From contig OX392540.1 of NCBI GenBank assembly GCA_947623455.1, forward strand, positions 26,778,410-26,842,409: 64,000 nucleotides of DNA. Direction: 5' to 3'. Positions 23,360 through 35,523 of the stretch are shown piece by piece. The DNA is from Mimachlamys varia (Eukaryota > Mollusca > Bivalvia > Pectinida > Pectinidae). The notes below the pieces were generated by a model, which ran no database searches, was not told the DNA's origin, and saw only the letters and a list, made by a program, of their open reading frames with translations. Within the stretch, counting starts at the first letter, position 1. The number at the start of each line of letters is the position of its first letter. The position numbers and the translations under genes were made by a program.

Positions 23360-24433
23360 CTCTGGATTTGATATTTTTATTTACGAGTTACTTCCCCTGA
23401 TCGTCACTAACGTTGTGATATGTAATTATACCGAATGAACAAAATTGATCGAATTTCTTACTTCATATTGTACTGAGTATACAATGTTTAATGAGACATT
23501 ATCAGAACCTGCATAATGTACATATGAATTGGCAAAACACTTGATTTATTGAAAATAACACTTAATACTTTTCTATGGCGAGCACAAGCTCGTGGTTTTA
23601 TAATTACGATCTCTGTGCTTCACATATCACTATGCACTGTAGGTTCACATTTTTGTTTTAACGAAACTTTATCGAAACCTGTATAGTGTACATAGCAATT
23701 GACACAATATAAGTTATTTAGAAGAAATAACACTTATATTATTTCTCTGGTGTGCAAAACCTTTATCGTGTAAATTCAAGTAATTCTGTGCGGCCCTTTA
23801 TACATAGCTAGGTCACGGCCAACATACATGTAATTTCACTGTTTTGTATATGAACTTGATAATTGATAATTAGGCCTAGAGATGTAAGTGAATATGTCAT
23901 ATTTGCATACCATTATTTATTTATTTATTACATTTCGAAAGAGGCCTTAAAATACATTCGTTCATTTTAAGCGCTAAAACTACTAGTTTTTGCGTCTATT
24001 ACTGCCACTGTTCTGTGACCTTTGACCCATGTCATTTTTCCACTCCCGCTCCGGAAAAGCTTGAATTGCTACCAATCGCATATGATATCTGAACTATTTG
24101 AAAGCCTAAACCTAACAGGAAATTATGTTCCCATGGTATTTTTAATAATTATGATGACTTTAATAATCTATATGCGATTTTGTAACAAAGAAATAATTTT
24201 TTTACACTCCCACGGCTCATTTAAATATTACGCCTCTGCTCTTGGTTGACCTCTCGTTTGTATACATACTTTGCTGTGTTAAACTTTGATTATATAATCA
24301 CGCCATAGCCAACGATCCTGATTTTGATTTCAATGATATAGTACCTTGTACATGTGCGTAAACCAAAATACTTGACAAATTTGTCGGTCGGAAACATTTA
24401 TTCGTAATTACAGTGTAAATTCACCCTCTGGAT

Positions 24434-24674
24434 CACAGGGACCTGAGAATTTGTTACAGCTAGTTTTAGACCTATAATAGGGTGTTTAGCGTAATTTTAC
24501 ACATTTGTGGGGTTAAGATCAATTTTCGATAAAAATGCTCCCTCCGTAGCTTTTATGACTACTGAGGGAGCATTTTTATCGAAAATTGATCTTAACCCCC
24601 CAAATGTGTAAAATTACGCTAAACACCCTATTATAGGTCTAAAACTAGCTGTAACAAATTCTCAGGTCCCTGTG
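24434..24674. mobile_element. hAT-type foldback MITE, satellite copy 2
   Basis: Same element and same CTCTGGAT flanks as copy 1, and the same two arm mismatches. Confidence 0.85.
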
Positions 24675-25748
24675 CTCTGGATTTGATATTTTTATTTACG
24701 AGTTACTTCCCCTGATCGTCACTAACGTTGTGATATGTAATTATACCGAATGAACAAAATTGATCGAATTTCTTACTTCATATTGTACTGAGTATACAAT
24801 GTTTAATGAGACATTATCAGAACCTGCATAATGTACATATGAATTGGCAAAACACTTGATTTATTGAAAATAACACTTAATACTTTTCTATGGCGAGCAC
24901 AAGCTCGTGGTTTTATAATTACGATCTCTGTGCTTCACATATCACTATGCACTGTAGGTTCACATTTTTGTTTTAACGAAACTTTATCGAAACCTGTATA
25001 GTGTACATAGCAATTGACACAATATAAGTTATTTAGAAGAAATAACACTTATATTATTTCTCTGGTGTGCAAAACCTTTATCGTGTAAATTCAAGTAATT
25101 CTGTGCGGCCCTTTATACATAGCTAGGTCACGGCCAACATACATGTAATTTCACTGTTTTGTATATGAACTTGATAATTGATAATTAGGCCTAGAGATGT
25201 AAGTGAATATGTCATATTTGCATACCATTATTTATTTATTTATTACATTTCGAAAGAGGCCTTAAAATACATTCGTTCATTTTAAGCGCTAAAACTACTA
25301 GTTTTTGCGTCTATTACTGCCACTGTTCTGTGACCTTTGACCCATGTCATTTTTCCACTCCCGCTCCGGAAAAGCTTGAATTGCTACCAATCGCATATGA
25401 TATCTGAACTATTTGAAAGCCTAAACCTAACAGGAAATTATGTTCCCATGGTATTTTTAATAATTATGATGACTTTAATAATCTATATGCGATTTTGTAA
25501 CAAAGAAATAATTTTTTTACACTCCCACGGCTCATTTAAATATTACGCCTCTGCTCTTGGTTGACCTCTCGTTTGTATACATACTTTGCTGTGTTAAACT
25601 TTGATTATATAATCACGCCATAGCCAACGATCCTGATTTTGATTTCAATGATATAGTACCTTGTACATGTGCGTAAACCAAAATACTTGACAAATTTGTC
25701 GGTCGGAAACATTTATTCGTAATTACAGTGTAAATTCACCCTCTGGAT

Positions 25749-25989
25749 CACAGGGACCTGAGAATTTGTTACAGCTAGTTTTAGACCTATAATAGGGTGT
25801 TTAGCGTAATTTTACACATTTGGGGGGTTAAGATCAATTTTCGATAAAAATGCTCCCTCAGTAGCTTTTATGACTACTGAGGGAGCATTTTTATCGAAAA
25901 TTGATCTTAACCCCCCAAATGTGTAAAATTACGCTAAACACCCTATTATAGGTCTAAAACTAGCTGTAACAAATTCTCAGGTCCCTGTG
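25749..25989. mobile_element. hAT-type foldback MITE, satellite copy 3
   Basis: Both arm mismatches of copies 1-2 are gone (GGGGGG and CTCCCTCAG in the left arm). The 116-bp arms are perfectly complementary. Confidence 0.85.
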
Positions 25990-27062
25990 CTCTGGATTTG
26001 ATATTTTTATTTACGAGTTACTTCCCCTGATCGTCACTAACGTTGTGATATGTAATTATACCGAATGAACAAAATTGATCGAATTTCTTACTTCATATTG
26101 TACTGAGTATACAATTTTTAATGAGACATTATCAGAACCTGCATAATGTACATATGAATTGGCAAAACACTTGATTTATTGAAAATAACACTTAATACTT
26201 TTCTATGGCGAGCACAAGCTCGTGGTTTTATAATTACGATCTCTGTGCTTCACATATCACTATGCACTGTAGGTTCACATTTTTGTTTTAACGAAACTTT
26301 ATCGAAACCTGTATAGTGTACATAGCAATTGACACAATATAAGTTATTTAGAAGAAATGACACTTATATTATTTCTCTGGTGTGCAAAACCTTTATCGTG
26401 TAAATTCAAGTAATTCTGTGCGGCCCTTTATACATAGCTAGGTCACGGCCAACATACATGTAATTTCCCTGTTTTGTATATGAACTTGATAATTGATAAT
26501 TAGGCCTAGAGATGTAAGTGAATATGTCATATTTGCATACCATTATTTATTTATTTATTACATTTCGAAAGAGGCCTTAAAATACATTCGTTCATTTTAG
26601 GGCTAAAACTACTAGTTTTTGCGTCTATTACTGCCACTGTTCTGTGACCTTTGACCCATGTCATTTTTCCACTCCCGCTCCGGAAAAGCTTGAATTGCTA
26701 CCAATCGCATATGATATCTGAACTATTTGAAAGCCTAAACCTAACAGGAAATTATGTTCCCATGGTATTTTTAATAATTATGATGACTTTAATAATCTAT
26801 ATGCGATTTTGTAACAAAGAAATAATTTTTTTACACTCCCACGGCTCATTTAAATATTACGTCTCTGCTCTTGGTTGACCTCTCGTTTGTATACATACTT
26901 TGCTGTGTTAAACTTTGATTATATAATCACGCCATAGCCAACGATCCTGATTTTGATTTCAATGATATAGTACCTTGTACATGTGCGTAAACCAAAATAC
27001 TTGACAAATTTGTCGGTCGGAAACATTTATTCGTAATTACAGTGTAAATTCACCCTCTGGAT

Positions 27063-27303
27063 CACAGGGACCTGAGAATTTGTTACAGCTAGTTTTAGAC
27101 CTATAATAGGGTGTTTAGCGTAATTTTACACATTTGGGGGGTTAAGATCAATTTTCGATAAAAATGCTCCCTCAGTAGCTTTTATGACTACTGAGGGAGC
27201 ATTTTTATCGAAAATTGATCTTAACCCCCCAAATGTGTAAAATTACGCTAAACACCCTATTATAGGTCTAAAACTAGCTGTAACAAATTCTCAGGTCCCT
27301 GTG
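27063..27303. mobile_element. hAT-type foldback MITE, satellite copy 4
   Basis: Perfect-arm form, flanked by CTCTGGAT. Confidence 0.85.
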
Positions 27304-28377
27304 CTCTGGATTTGATATTTTTATTTACGAGTTACTTCCCCTGATCGTCACTAACGTTGTGATATGTAATTATACCGAATGAACAAAATTGATCGAATTT
27401 CTTACTTCATATTGTACTGAGTATACAATTTTTAATGAGACATTATCAGAACCTGCATAATGTACATATGAATTGGCAAAACACTTGATTTATTGAAAAT
27501 AACACTTAATACTTTTCTATGGCGAGCACAAGCTCGTGGTTTTATAATTACGATCTCTGTGCTTCACATATCACTATGCACTGTAGGTTCACATTTTTGT
27601 TTTAACGAAACTTTATCGAAACCTGTATAGTGTACATAGCAATTGACACAATATAAGTTATTTAGAAGAAATGACACTTATATTATTTCTCTGGTGTGCA
27701 AAACCTTTATCGTGTAAATTCAAGTAATTCTGTGCGGCCCTTTATACATAGCTAGGTCACGGCCAACATACATGTAATTTCCCTGTTTTGTATATGAACT
27801 TGATAATTGATAATTAGGCCTAGAGATGTAAGTGAATATGTCATATTTGCATACCATTATTTATTTATTTATTACATTTCGAAAGAGGCCTTAAAATACA
27901 TTCGTTCATTTTAAGCGCTAAAACTACTAGTTTTTGCGTCTATTACTGCCACTGTTCTGTGACCTTTGACCCATGTCATTTTTCCACTCCCGCTCCGGAA
28001 AAGCTTGAATTGCTACCAATCGCATATGATATCTGAACTATTTGAAAGCCTAAACCTAACAGGAAATTATGTTCCCATGGTATTTTTAATAATTATGATG
28101 ACTTTAATAATCTATATGCGATTTTGTAACAAAGAAATATTTTTTTTACACTCCCACGGCTCATTTAAATATTACGTCTCTGCTCTTGGTTGACCTCTCG
28201 TTTGTATACATACTTTGCTGTGTTAAACTTTGATTATATAATCACGCCATAGCCAACGATCCTGATTTTGATTTCAATGATATAGTACCTTGTACATGTG
28301 CGTAAACCAAAATACTTGACAAATTTGTCGGTCGGAAACATTTATTCGTAATTACAGTGTAAATTCACCCTCTGGAT

Positions 28378-28618
28378 CACAGGGACCTGAGAATTTGTTA
28401 CAGCTAGTTTTAGACCTATAATAGGGTGTTTAGCGTAATTTTACACATTTGGGGGGTTAAGATCAATTTTCGATAAAAATGCTCCCTCAGTAGCTTTTAT
28501 GACTACTGAGGGAGCATTTTTATCGAAAATTGATCTTAACCCCCCAAATGTGTAAAATTACGCTAAACACCCTATTATAGGTCTAAAACTAGCTGTAACA
28601 AATTCTCAGGTCCCTGTG
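28378..28618. mobile_element. hAT-type foldback MITE, satellite copy 5
   Basis: Perfect-arm form, flanked by CTCTGGAT. Confidence 0.85.
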
Positions 28619-29691
28619 CTCTGGATTTGATATTTTTATTTACGAGTTACTTCCCCTGATCGTCACTAACGTTGTGATATGTAATTATACCGAATGAACA
28701 AAATTGATCGAATTTCTTACTTCATATTGTACTGAGTATGCAATTTTTAATGAGACATTATCAGAACCTGCATAATGTACATATGAATTGGCAAAACACT
28801 TGATTTATTGAAAATAACACTTAATACTTTTCTATGGCGAGCACAAGCTCGTGGTTTTATAATTACGATCTCTGTGCTTCACATATCACTATGCACTGTA
28901 GGTTCACATTTTTGTTTTAACGAAACTTTATCGAAACCTGTATAGTGTACATAGCAATTGACACAATATAAGTTATTTAGAAGAAATGACACTTATATTA
29001 TTTCTCTGGTGTGCAAAACCTTTATCGTGTAAATTCAAGTAATTCTGTGCGGCCCTTTATACATAGCTAGGTCACGGCCAACATACATGTAATTTCACTG
29101 TTTTGTATATGAACTTGATAATTGATAATTAGGCCTAGAGATGTAAGTGAATATGTCATATTTGCATACCATTATTTATTTATTTATTACATTTCGAAAG
29201 AGGCCTTAAAATACATTCGTTCATTTTAGGGCTAAAACTACTAGTTTTTGCGTCTATTACTGCCACTGTTCTGTGACCTTTGACCCATGTCATTTTTCCA
29301 CTCCCGCTCCGGAAAAGCTTGAATTGCTACCAATCGCATATGATATCTGAACTATTTGAAAGCCTAAACCTAACAGGAAATTATGTTCCCATGGTATTTT
29401 TAATAATTATGATGACTTTAATAATCTATATGCGATTTTGTAACAAAGAAATAATTTTTTTACACTCCCACGGCTCATTTAAATATTACGTCTCTGCTCT
29501 TGGTTGACCTCTCGTTTGTATACATACTTTGCTGTGTTAAACTTTGATTATATAATCACGCCATAGCCAACGATCCTGATTTTGATTTCAATGATATAGT
29601 ACCTTGTACATGTGCGTAAACCAAAATACTTGACAAATTTGTCGGTCGGAAACATTTATTCGTAATTACAGTGTAAATTCACCCTCTGGAT

Positions 29692-29932
29692 CACAGGGAC
29701 CTGAGAATTTGTTACAGCTAGTTTTAGACCTATAATAGGGTGTTTAGCGTAATTTTACACATTTGGGGGGTTAAGATCAATTTTCGATAAAAATGCTCCC
29801 TCAGTAGCTTTTATGACTACTGAGGGAGCATTTTTATCGAAAATTGATCTTAACCCCCCAAATGTGTAAAATTACGCTAAACACCCTATTATAGGTCTAA
29901 AACTAGCTGTAACAAATTCTCAGGTCCCTGTG
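29692..29932. mobile_element. hAT-type foldback MITE, satellite copy 6
   Basis: Perfect-arm form, flanked by CTCTGGAT. Confidence 0.85.
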
Positions 29933-31006
29933 CTCTGGATTTGATATTTTTATTTACGAGTTACTTCCCCTGATCGTCACTAACGTTGTGATATGTAATT
30001 ATACCGAATGAACAAAATTGATCGAATTTCTTACTTCATATTGTACTGAGTATACAATTTTTAATGAGACATTATCAGAACCTGCATAATGTACATATGA
30101 ATTGGCAAAACACTTGATTTATTGAAAATAACACTTAATACTTTTCTATGGCGAGCACAAGCTCGTGGTTTTATAATTAAGATCTCTGTGCTTCACATAT
30201 CACTATGCACTGTAGGTTCACATTTTTGTTTTAACGAAACTTTATCGAAACCTGTATAGTGTACATAGCAATTGACACAATATAAGTTATTTAGAAGAAA
30301 TGACACTTATATTATTTCTCTGGTGTGCAAAACCTTTATCGTGTAAATTCAAGTAATTCTGTGCGGCCCTTTATACATAGCTAGGTCACGGCCAACATAC
30401 ATGTAATTTCCCTGTTTTGTATATGAACTTGATAATTGATAATTAGGCCTAGAGATGTAAGTGAATATGTCATATTTGCATACCATTATTTATTTATTTA
30501 TTACATTTCGAAAGAGGCCTTAAAATACATTCGTTCATTTTAAGCGCTAAAACTACTAGTTTTTGCGTCTATTACTGCCACTGTTCTGTGACCTTTGACC
30601 CATGTCATTTTTCCACTCCCGCTCCGGAAAAGCTTGAATTGCTACCAATCGCATATGATATCTGAACTATTTGAAAGCCTAAACCTAACAGGAAATTATG
30701 TTCCCATGGTATTTTTAATAATTATGATGACTTTAATAATCTATATGCGATTTTGTAACAAAGAAATAATTTTTTTACACTCCCACGGCTCATTTAAATA
30801 TTACGTCTCTGCTCTTGGTTGACCTCTCGTTTGTATACATACTTTGCTGTGTTAAACTTTGATTATATAATCACGCCATAGCCAACGATCCTGATTTTGA
30901 TTTCAATGATATAGTACCTTGTACATGTGCGTAAACCAAAATACTTGACAAATTTGTCGGTCGGAAACATTTATTCGTAATTACAGTGTAAATTCACCCT
31001 CTGGAT

Positions 31007-31247
31007 CACAGGGACCTGAGAATTTGTTACAGCTAGTTTTAGACCTATAATAGGGTGTTTAGCGTAATTTTACACATTTGGGGGGTTAAGATCAATTTTC
31101 GATAAAAATGCTCCCTCAGTAGCTTTTATGACTACTGAGGGAGCATTTTTATCGAAAATTGATCTTAACCCCCCAAATGTGTAAAATTACGCTAAACACC
31201 CTATTATAGGTCTAAAACTAGCTGTAACAAATTCTCAGGTCCCTGTG
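31007..31247. mobile_element. hAT-type foldback MITE, satellite copy 7
   Basis: Perfect-arm form, flanked by CTCTGGAT. Confidence 0.85.
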
Positions 31248-32321
31248 CTCTGGATTTGATATTTTTATTTACGAGTTACTTCCCCTGATCGTCACTAACG
31301 TTGTGATATGTAATTATACCGAATGAACAAAATTGATCGAATTTCTTACTTCATATTGTACTGAGTATACAATGTTTAATGAGACATTATCAGAACCTGC
31401 ATAATGTACATATGAATTGGCAAAACACTTGATTTATTGAAAATAACACTTAATACTTTTCTATGGCGAGCACAAGCTCGTGGTTTTATAATTACGATCT
31501 CTGTGCTTCACATATCACTATGCACTGTAGGTTCACATTTTTGTTTTAACGAAACTTTATCGAAACCTGTATAGTGTACATAGCAATTGACACAATATAA
31601 GTTATTTAGAAGAAATGACACTTATATTATTTCTCTGGTGTGCAAAACCTTTATCGTGTAAATTCAAGTAATTCTGTGCGGCCCTTTATACATAGCTAGG
31701 TCACGGCCAACATACATGTAATTTCCCTGTTTTGTATATGAACTTGATAATTGATAATTAGGCCTAGAGATGTAAGTGAATATGTCATATTTGCATACCA
31801 TTATTTATTTATTTATTACATTTCGAAAGAGGCCTTAAAATACATTCGTTCATTTTAAGCGCTAAAACTACTAGTTTTTGCGTCTATTACTGCCACTGTT
31901 CTGTGACCTTTGACCCATGTCATTTTTCCACTCCCGCTCCGGAAAAGCTTGAATTGCTACCAATCGCATATGATATCTGAACTATTTGAAAGCCTAAACC
32001 TAACAGGAAATTATGTTCCCATGGTATTTTTAATAATTATGATGACTTTAATAATCTATATGCGATTTTGTAACAAAGAAATAATTTTTTTACACTCCCA
32101 CGGCTCATTTAAATATTACGTCTCTGCTCTTGGTTGACCTCTCGTTTGTATACATACTTTGCTGTGTTAAACTTTGATTATATAATCACGCCATAGCCAA
32201 CGATCCTGATTTTGATTTCAATGATATAGTACCTTGTACATGTGCGTAAACCAAAATACTTGACAAATTTGTCGGTCGGAAACATTTATTCGTAATTACA
32301 GTGTAAATTCACCCTCTGGAT

Positions 32322-32562
32322 CACAGGGACCTGAGAATTTGTTACAGCTAGTTTTAGACCTATAATAGGGTGTTTAGCGTAATTTTACACATTTGGGGGG
32401 TTAAGATCAATTTTCGATAAAAATGCTCCCTCAGTAGCTTTTATGACTACTGAGGGAGCATTTTTATCGAAAATTGATCTTAACCCCCCAAATGTGTAAA
32501 ATTACGCTAAACACCCTATTATAGGTCTAAAACTAGCTGTAACAAATTCTCAGGTCCCTGTG
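32322..32562. mobile_element. hAT-type foldback MITE, satellite copy 8
   Basis: Perfect-arm form, flanked by CTCTGGAT. Confidence 0.85.
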
Positions 32563-33636
32563 CTCTGGATTTGATATTTTTATTTACGAGTTACTTCCCC
32601 TGATCGTCACTAACGTTGTGATATGTAATTATACCGAATGAACAAAATTGATCGAATTTCTTACTTCATATTGTACTGAGTATACAATGTTTAATGAGAC
32701 ATTATCAGAACCTGCATAATGTACATATGAATTGGCAAAACACTTGATTTATTGAAAATAACACTTAATACTTTTCTATGGCGAGCACAAGCTCGTGGTT
32801 TTATAATTACGATCTCTGTGCTTCACATATCACTATGCACTGTAGGTTCACATTTTTGTTTTAACGAAACTTTATCGAAACCTGTATAGTGTACATAGCA
32901 ATTGACACAATATAAGTTATTTAGAAGAAATGACACTTATATTATTTCTCTGGTGTGCAAAACCTTTATCGTGTAAATTCAAGTAATTCTGTGCGGCCCT
33001 TTATACATAGCTAGGTCACGGCCAACATACATGTAATTTCCCTGTTTTGTATATGAACTTGATAATTGATAATTAGGCCTAGAGATGTAAGTGAATATGT
33101 CATATTTGCATACCATTATTTATTTATTTATTACATTTCGAAAGAGGCCTTAAAATACATTCGTTCATTTTAAGCGCTAAAACTACTAGTTTTTGCGTCT
33201 ATTACTGCCACTGTTCTGTGACCTTTGACCCATGTCATTTTTCCACTCCCGCTCCGGAAAAGCTTGAATTGCTACCAATCGCATATGATATCTGAACTAT
33301 TTGAAAGCCTAAACCTAACAGGAAATTATGTTCCCATGGTATTTTTAATAATTATGATGACTTTAATAATCTATATGCGATTTTGTAACAAAGAAATAAT
33401 TTTTTTACACTCCCACGGCTCATTTAAATATTACGTCTCTGCTCTTGGTTGACCTCTCGTTTGTATACATACTTTGCTGTGTTAAACTTTGATTATATAA
33501 TCACGCCATAGCCAACGATCCTGATTTTGATTTCAATGATATAGTACCTTGTACATGTGCGTAAACCAAAATACTTGACAAATTTGTCGGTCGGAAACAT
33601 TTATTCGTAATTACAGTGTAAATTCACCCTCTGGAT

Positions 33637-33877
33637 CACAGGGACCTGAGAATTTGTTACAGCTAGTTTTAGACCTATAATAGGGTGTCTAGCGTAATTT
33701 TACACATTTGGGGGGTTAAGATCAATTTTCGATAAAAATGCTCCCTCAGTAGCTTTTATGACTACTGAGGGAGCATTTTTATCGAAAATTGATCTTAACC
33801 CCCCAAATGTGTAAAATTACGCTAAACACCCTATTATAGGTCTAAAACTAGCTGTAACAAATTCTCAGGTCCCTGTG
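33637..33877. mobile_element. hAT-type foldback MITE, satellite copy 9
   Basis: As copies 3-8 but with one new mismatch in the left arm (GTGTCTAGCG for GTGTTTAGCG). Confidence 0.85.
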
Positions 33878-34525
33878 CTCTGGATTTGATATTTTTATTT
33901 ACGAGTTACTTCCCCTGATCGTCACTAACGTTGTGATATGTAATTATACCGAATGAACAAAATTGATCGAATTTCTTACTTCATATTGTACTGAGTATAC
34001 AATTTTTAATGAGACATTATCAGAACCTGCATAATGTACATATGAATTGGCAAAACACTTGATTTATTGAAAATAACACTTAATACTTTTCTATGGCGAG
34101 CACAAGCTCGTGGTTTTATAATTACGATCTCTGTGCTTCACATATCACTATGCACTATAGGTTCACATTTTTGTTTTAACGAAACTTTATCGAAACCTGT
34201 ATAGTGTACATAGCAATTGACACAATATAAGTTATTTAGAAGAAATGACACTTATATTATTTCTCTGGTGTGCAAAACCTTTATCGTGTAAATTCAAGTA
34301 ATTCTGTGCGGCCCTTTATACATAGCTAGGTCACGGCCAACATACATGTAATTTCCCTGTTTTGTATATGAACTTGATAATTGATAATTAGGCCTAGAGA
34401 TGTAAGTGAATATGTCATATTTGCATACCATTATTTTTCTCCAGCTTGGTAAAGATATCGTAATAGGCCGTCCTTCTTTTGGAACATCAATTTGATTGTT
34501 TACTGTGATATTTTACGACAAATTG

Positions 34526-34541
34526 GATAGTTCGAACTATC
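34526..34541. repeat. 16-bp perfect palindrome
   Basis: GATAGTTCGAACTATC, with outer ACAAAT/ATTTGT extending the symmetry after a two-base interruption. It lies in otherwise unique DNA right of the satellite. Confidence 0.7.
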
Positions 34542-34717
34542 ATTTGTAAGGAGAGATCTATATGTTTGCGAACCCCTTTATTTTTTTTATCTCATATCCA
34601 TTGTGCTAACTACCATTGGCGTAGATTTCAATGATTCATTCACCTTCCTCCGAACGATAATGTTAACCTGAAGTTTTTTATTGTGTTAAAAACTTTTTCA
34701 GTCAGTTTCACAAATTG

Positions 34718-34826
34718 CATATGTAGGTTTCACGTTGTGCTTAGTTATGCCCGTTTTGATTTCATACTGACCAGTAAAAACAAAATGGCGGAAAGGCGGC
34801 CGTCTTTGATTTAGGCATTAAAAGAT
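34718..34826. repeat. Direct repeat, left copy
   Basis: CATATGTAGGTT ... GCCCGTTTTGATTTCATACT ... AAACAAAATGGCGGAAAGGC matches 35200-35348 with scattered substitutions. The two copies flank the MITE at 34847-35169. Confidence 0.65.
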
Positions 34827-34846
34827 TGTTAACTAATTGACAACTA

Positions 34847-35169
34847 CCATCGTCGGAAACCCACGGTACACTTCTCTGAGGTTTGCATACCGTGGGCCAG
34901 AATCGATATAAATCTTCGTTTCCCCGAATAGAAGTTTATTCGGAGATTTCAACCAATCAGAATGGTCGTTTCTTGTGACACTCTGTTAGATCATTTTACC
35001 GTGACCACGACAAGTATATTTCTGTAGGCATGACTGCTACTGCTGGATGTAGTCACGGATGAAACTATCGATATGATTGGCTACTATTTTAGTACGAAAA
35101 CGAGTTTCCACCGATTTTAGCTGACGTTATACAAACGTCAGAGAAGTGTACCGTGGGTTTCCGACGATA
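34847..35169. mobile_element. 323-bp MITE with 8-bp target duplication (hAT-type)
   Basis: Ends ATCGTCGGAAACCCACGGTA and its inverse TACCGTGGGTTTCCGACGAT form inverted arms of about 32 bp (34849-34880 and 35137-35168), continuing CACTTCTCTGA/TCAGAGAAGTG. GACAACTA stands at 34839-34846 and again at 35170-35177. An 8-bp duplication fits hAT. It is a different family from the CACAGGGACC element. No coding capacity. Confidence 0.85.
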
Positions 35170-35199
35170 GACAACTAATAGAGGACCATTCTCATATTT

Positions 35200-35348
35200 C
35201 ATATGTAGGTTCCCTTGGTTCCTACTGTTGTGCCCATTTGATTTTGTAACTGATCAGAAAAACCACGGACTTAGATAGTACTACTAATATAATTCCGTGG
35301 AAAAACAAAATGGCTGAAAAACAGCCATCTTGGACTTTGACATTGAAA
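35200..35348. repeat. Direct repeat, right copy, with 38-bp palindromic insert
   Basis: Partner of 34718-34826. Relative to the left copy it carries an extra CCACGGACTTAGATAGTACT...TTCCGTGG segment (35263-35300) with 7-bp inverted ends, sitting in a run of A. The insert looks like a micro-foldback insertion. Confidence 0.6.
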
Positions 35349-35370
35349 GCTTGAAATCACTATTTCTTAA

Positions 35371-35523
35371 AAAGTTTTCGGCGGCCTGCCGGCCAGTTTA
35401 ACATTTTCATTGCGGTTGACGTACAGGAAGACCGCTATCCAATGACAGCGTACGGCCACCGCGTGCAGTGACGTCAAAACGCAATGAATATGTTAAACTG
35501 GCCGGCAGGCCGCCGAAAACTTT
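35371..35523. mobile_element. 153-bp GC-rich foldback element
   Basis: AAAGTTTTCGGCGGCCTGCC and the following GGCCAGTTTAACA are mirrored at 35491-35523 without mismatch for 33 bp, and for about 44 bp with few mismatches. The interior includes TGACGTCA-like and CCAATG motifs. No convincing target duplication was seen, so the class is open. Confidence 0.8.

Larger units (their letters stand above)
22609..34436. repeat. 1,315-bp satellite, nine tandem copies
   Basis: Units start at about 22609, 23924, 25239, 26553, 27868, 29182, 30497, 31812 and 33127. Spacing is 1,315 bp, or 1,314 where TTTTAGGGC replaces TTTTAAGCGC. Copies are nearly identical, with a handful of diagnostic sites. Both array ends fall in the same T/TTTA-rich junction, so the copy number is practically integral. 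Each unit holds a DR1 motif, a 241-bp foldback MITE, and two diverged copies of a roughly 170-bp segment (for example ATCAGAACCT at 23501 and ATCGAAACCT at 23671). The 75-codon frame repeated in each unit begins with TTG, not ATG, and is probably not a gene. Confidence 0.98.

Noticed and set aside
22707..33452. Nine near-identical 75-codon frames with a hydrophobic segment, one per satellite unit
   Set aside because: They start with TTG, differ by non-silent changes, have no splice or start signals, and are preserved only because the DNA units are nearly identical.
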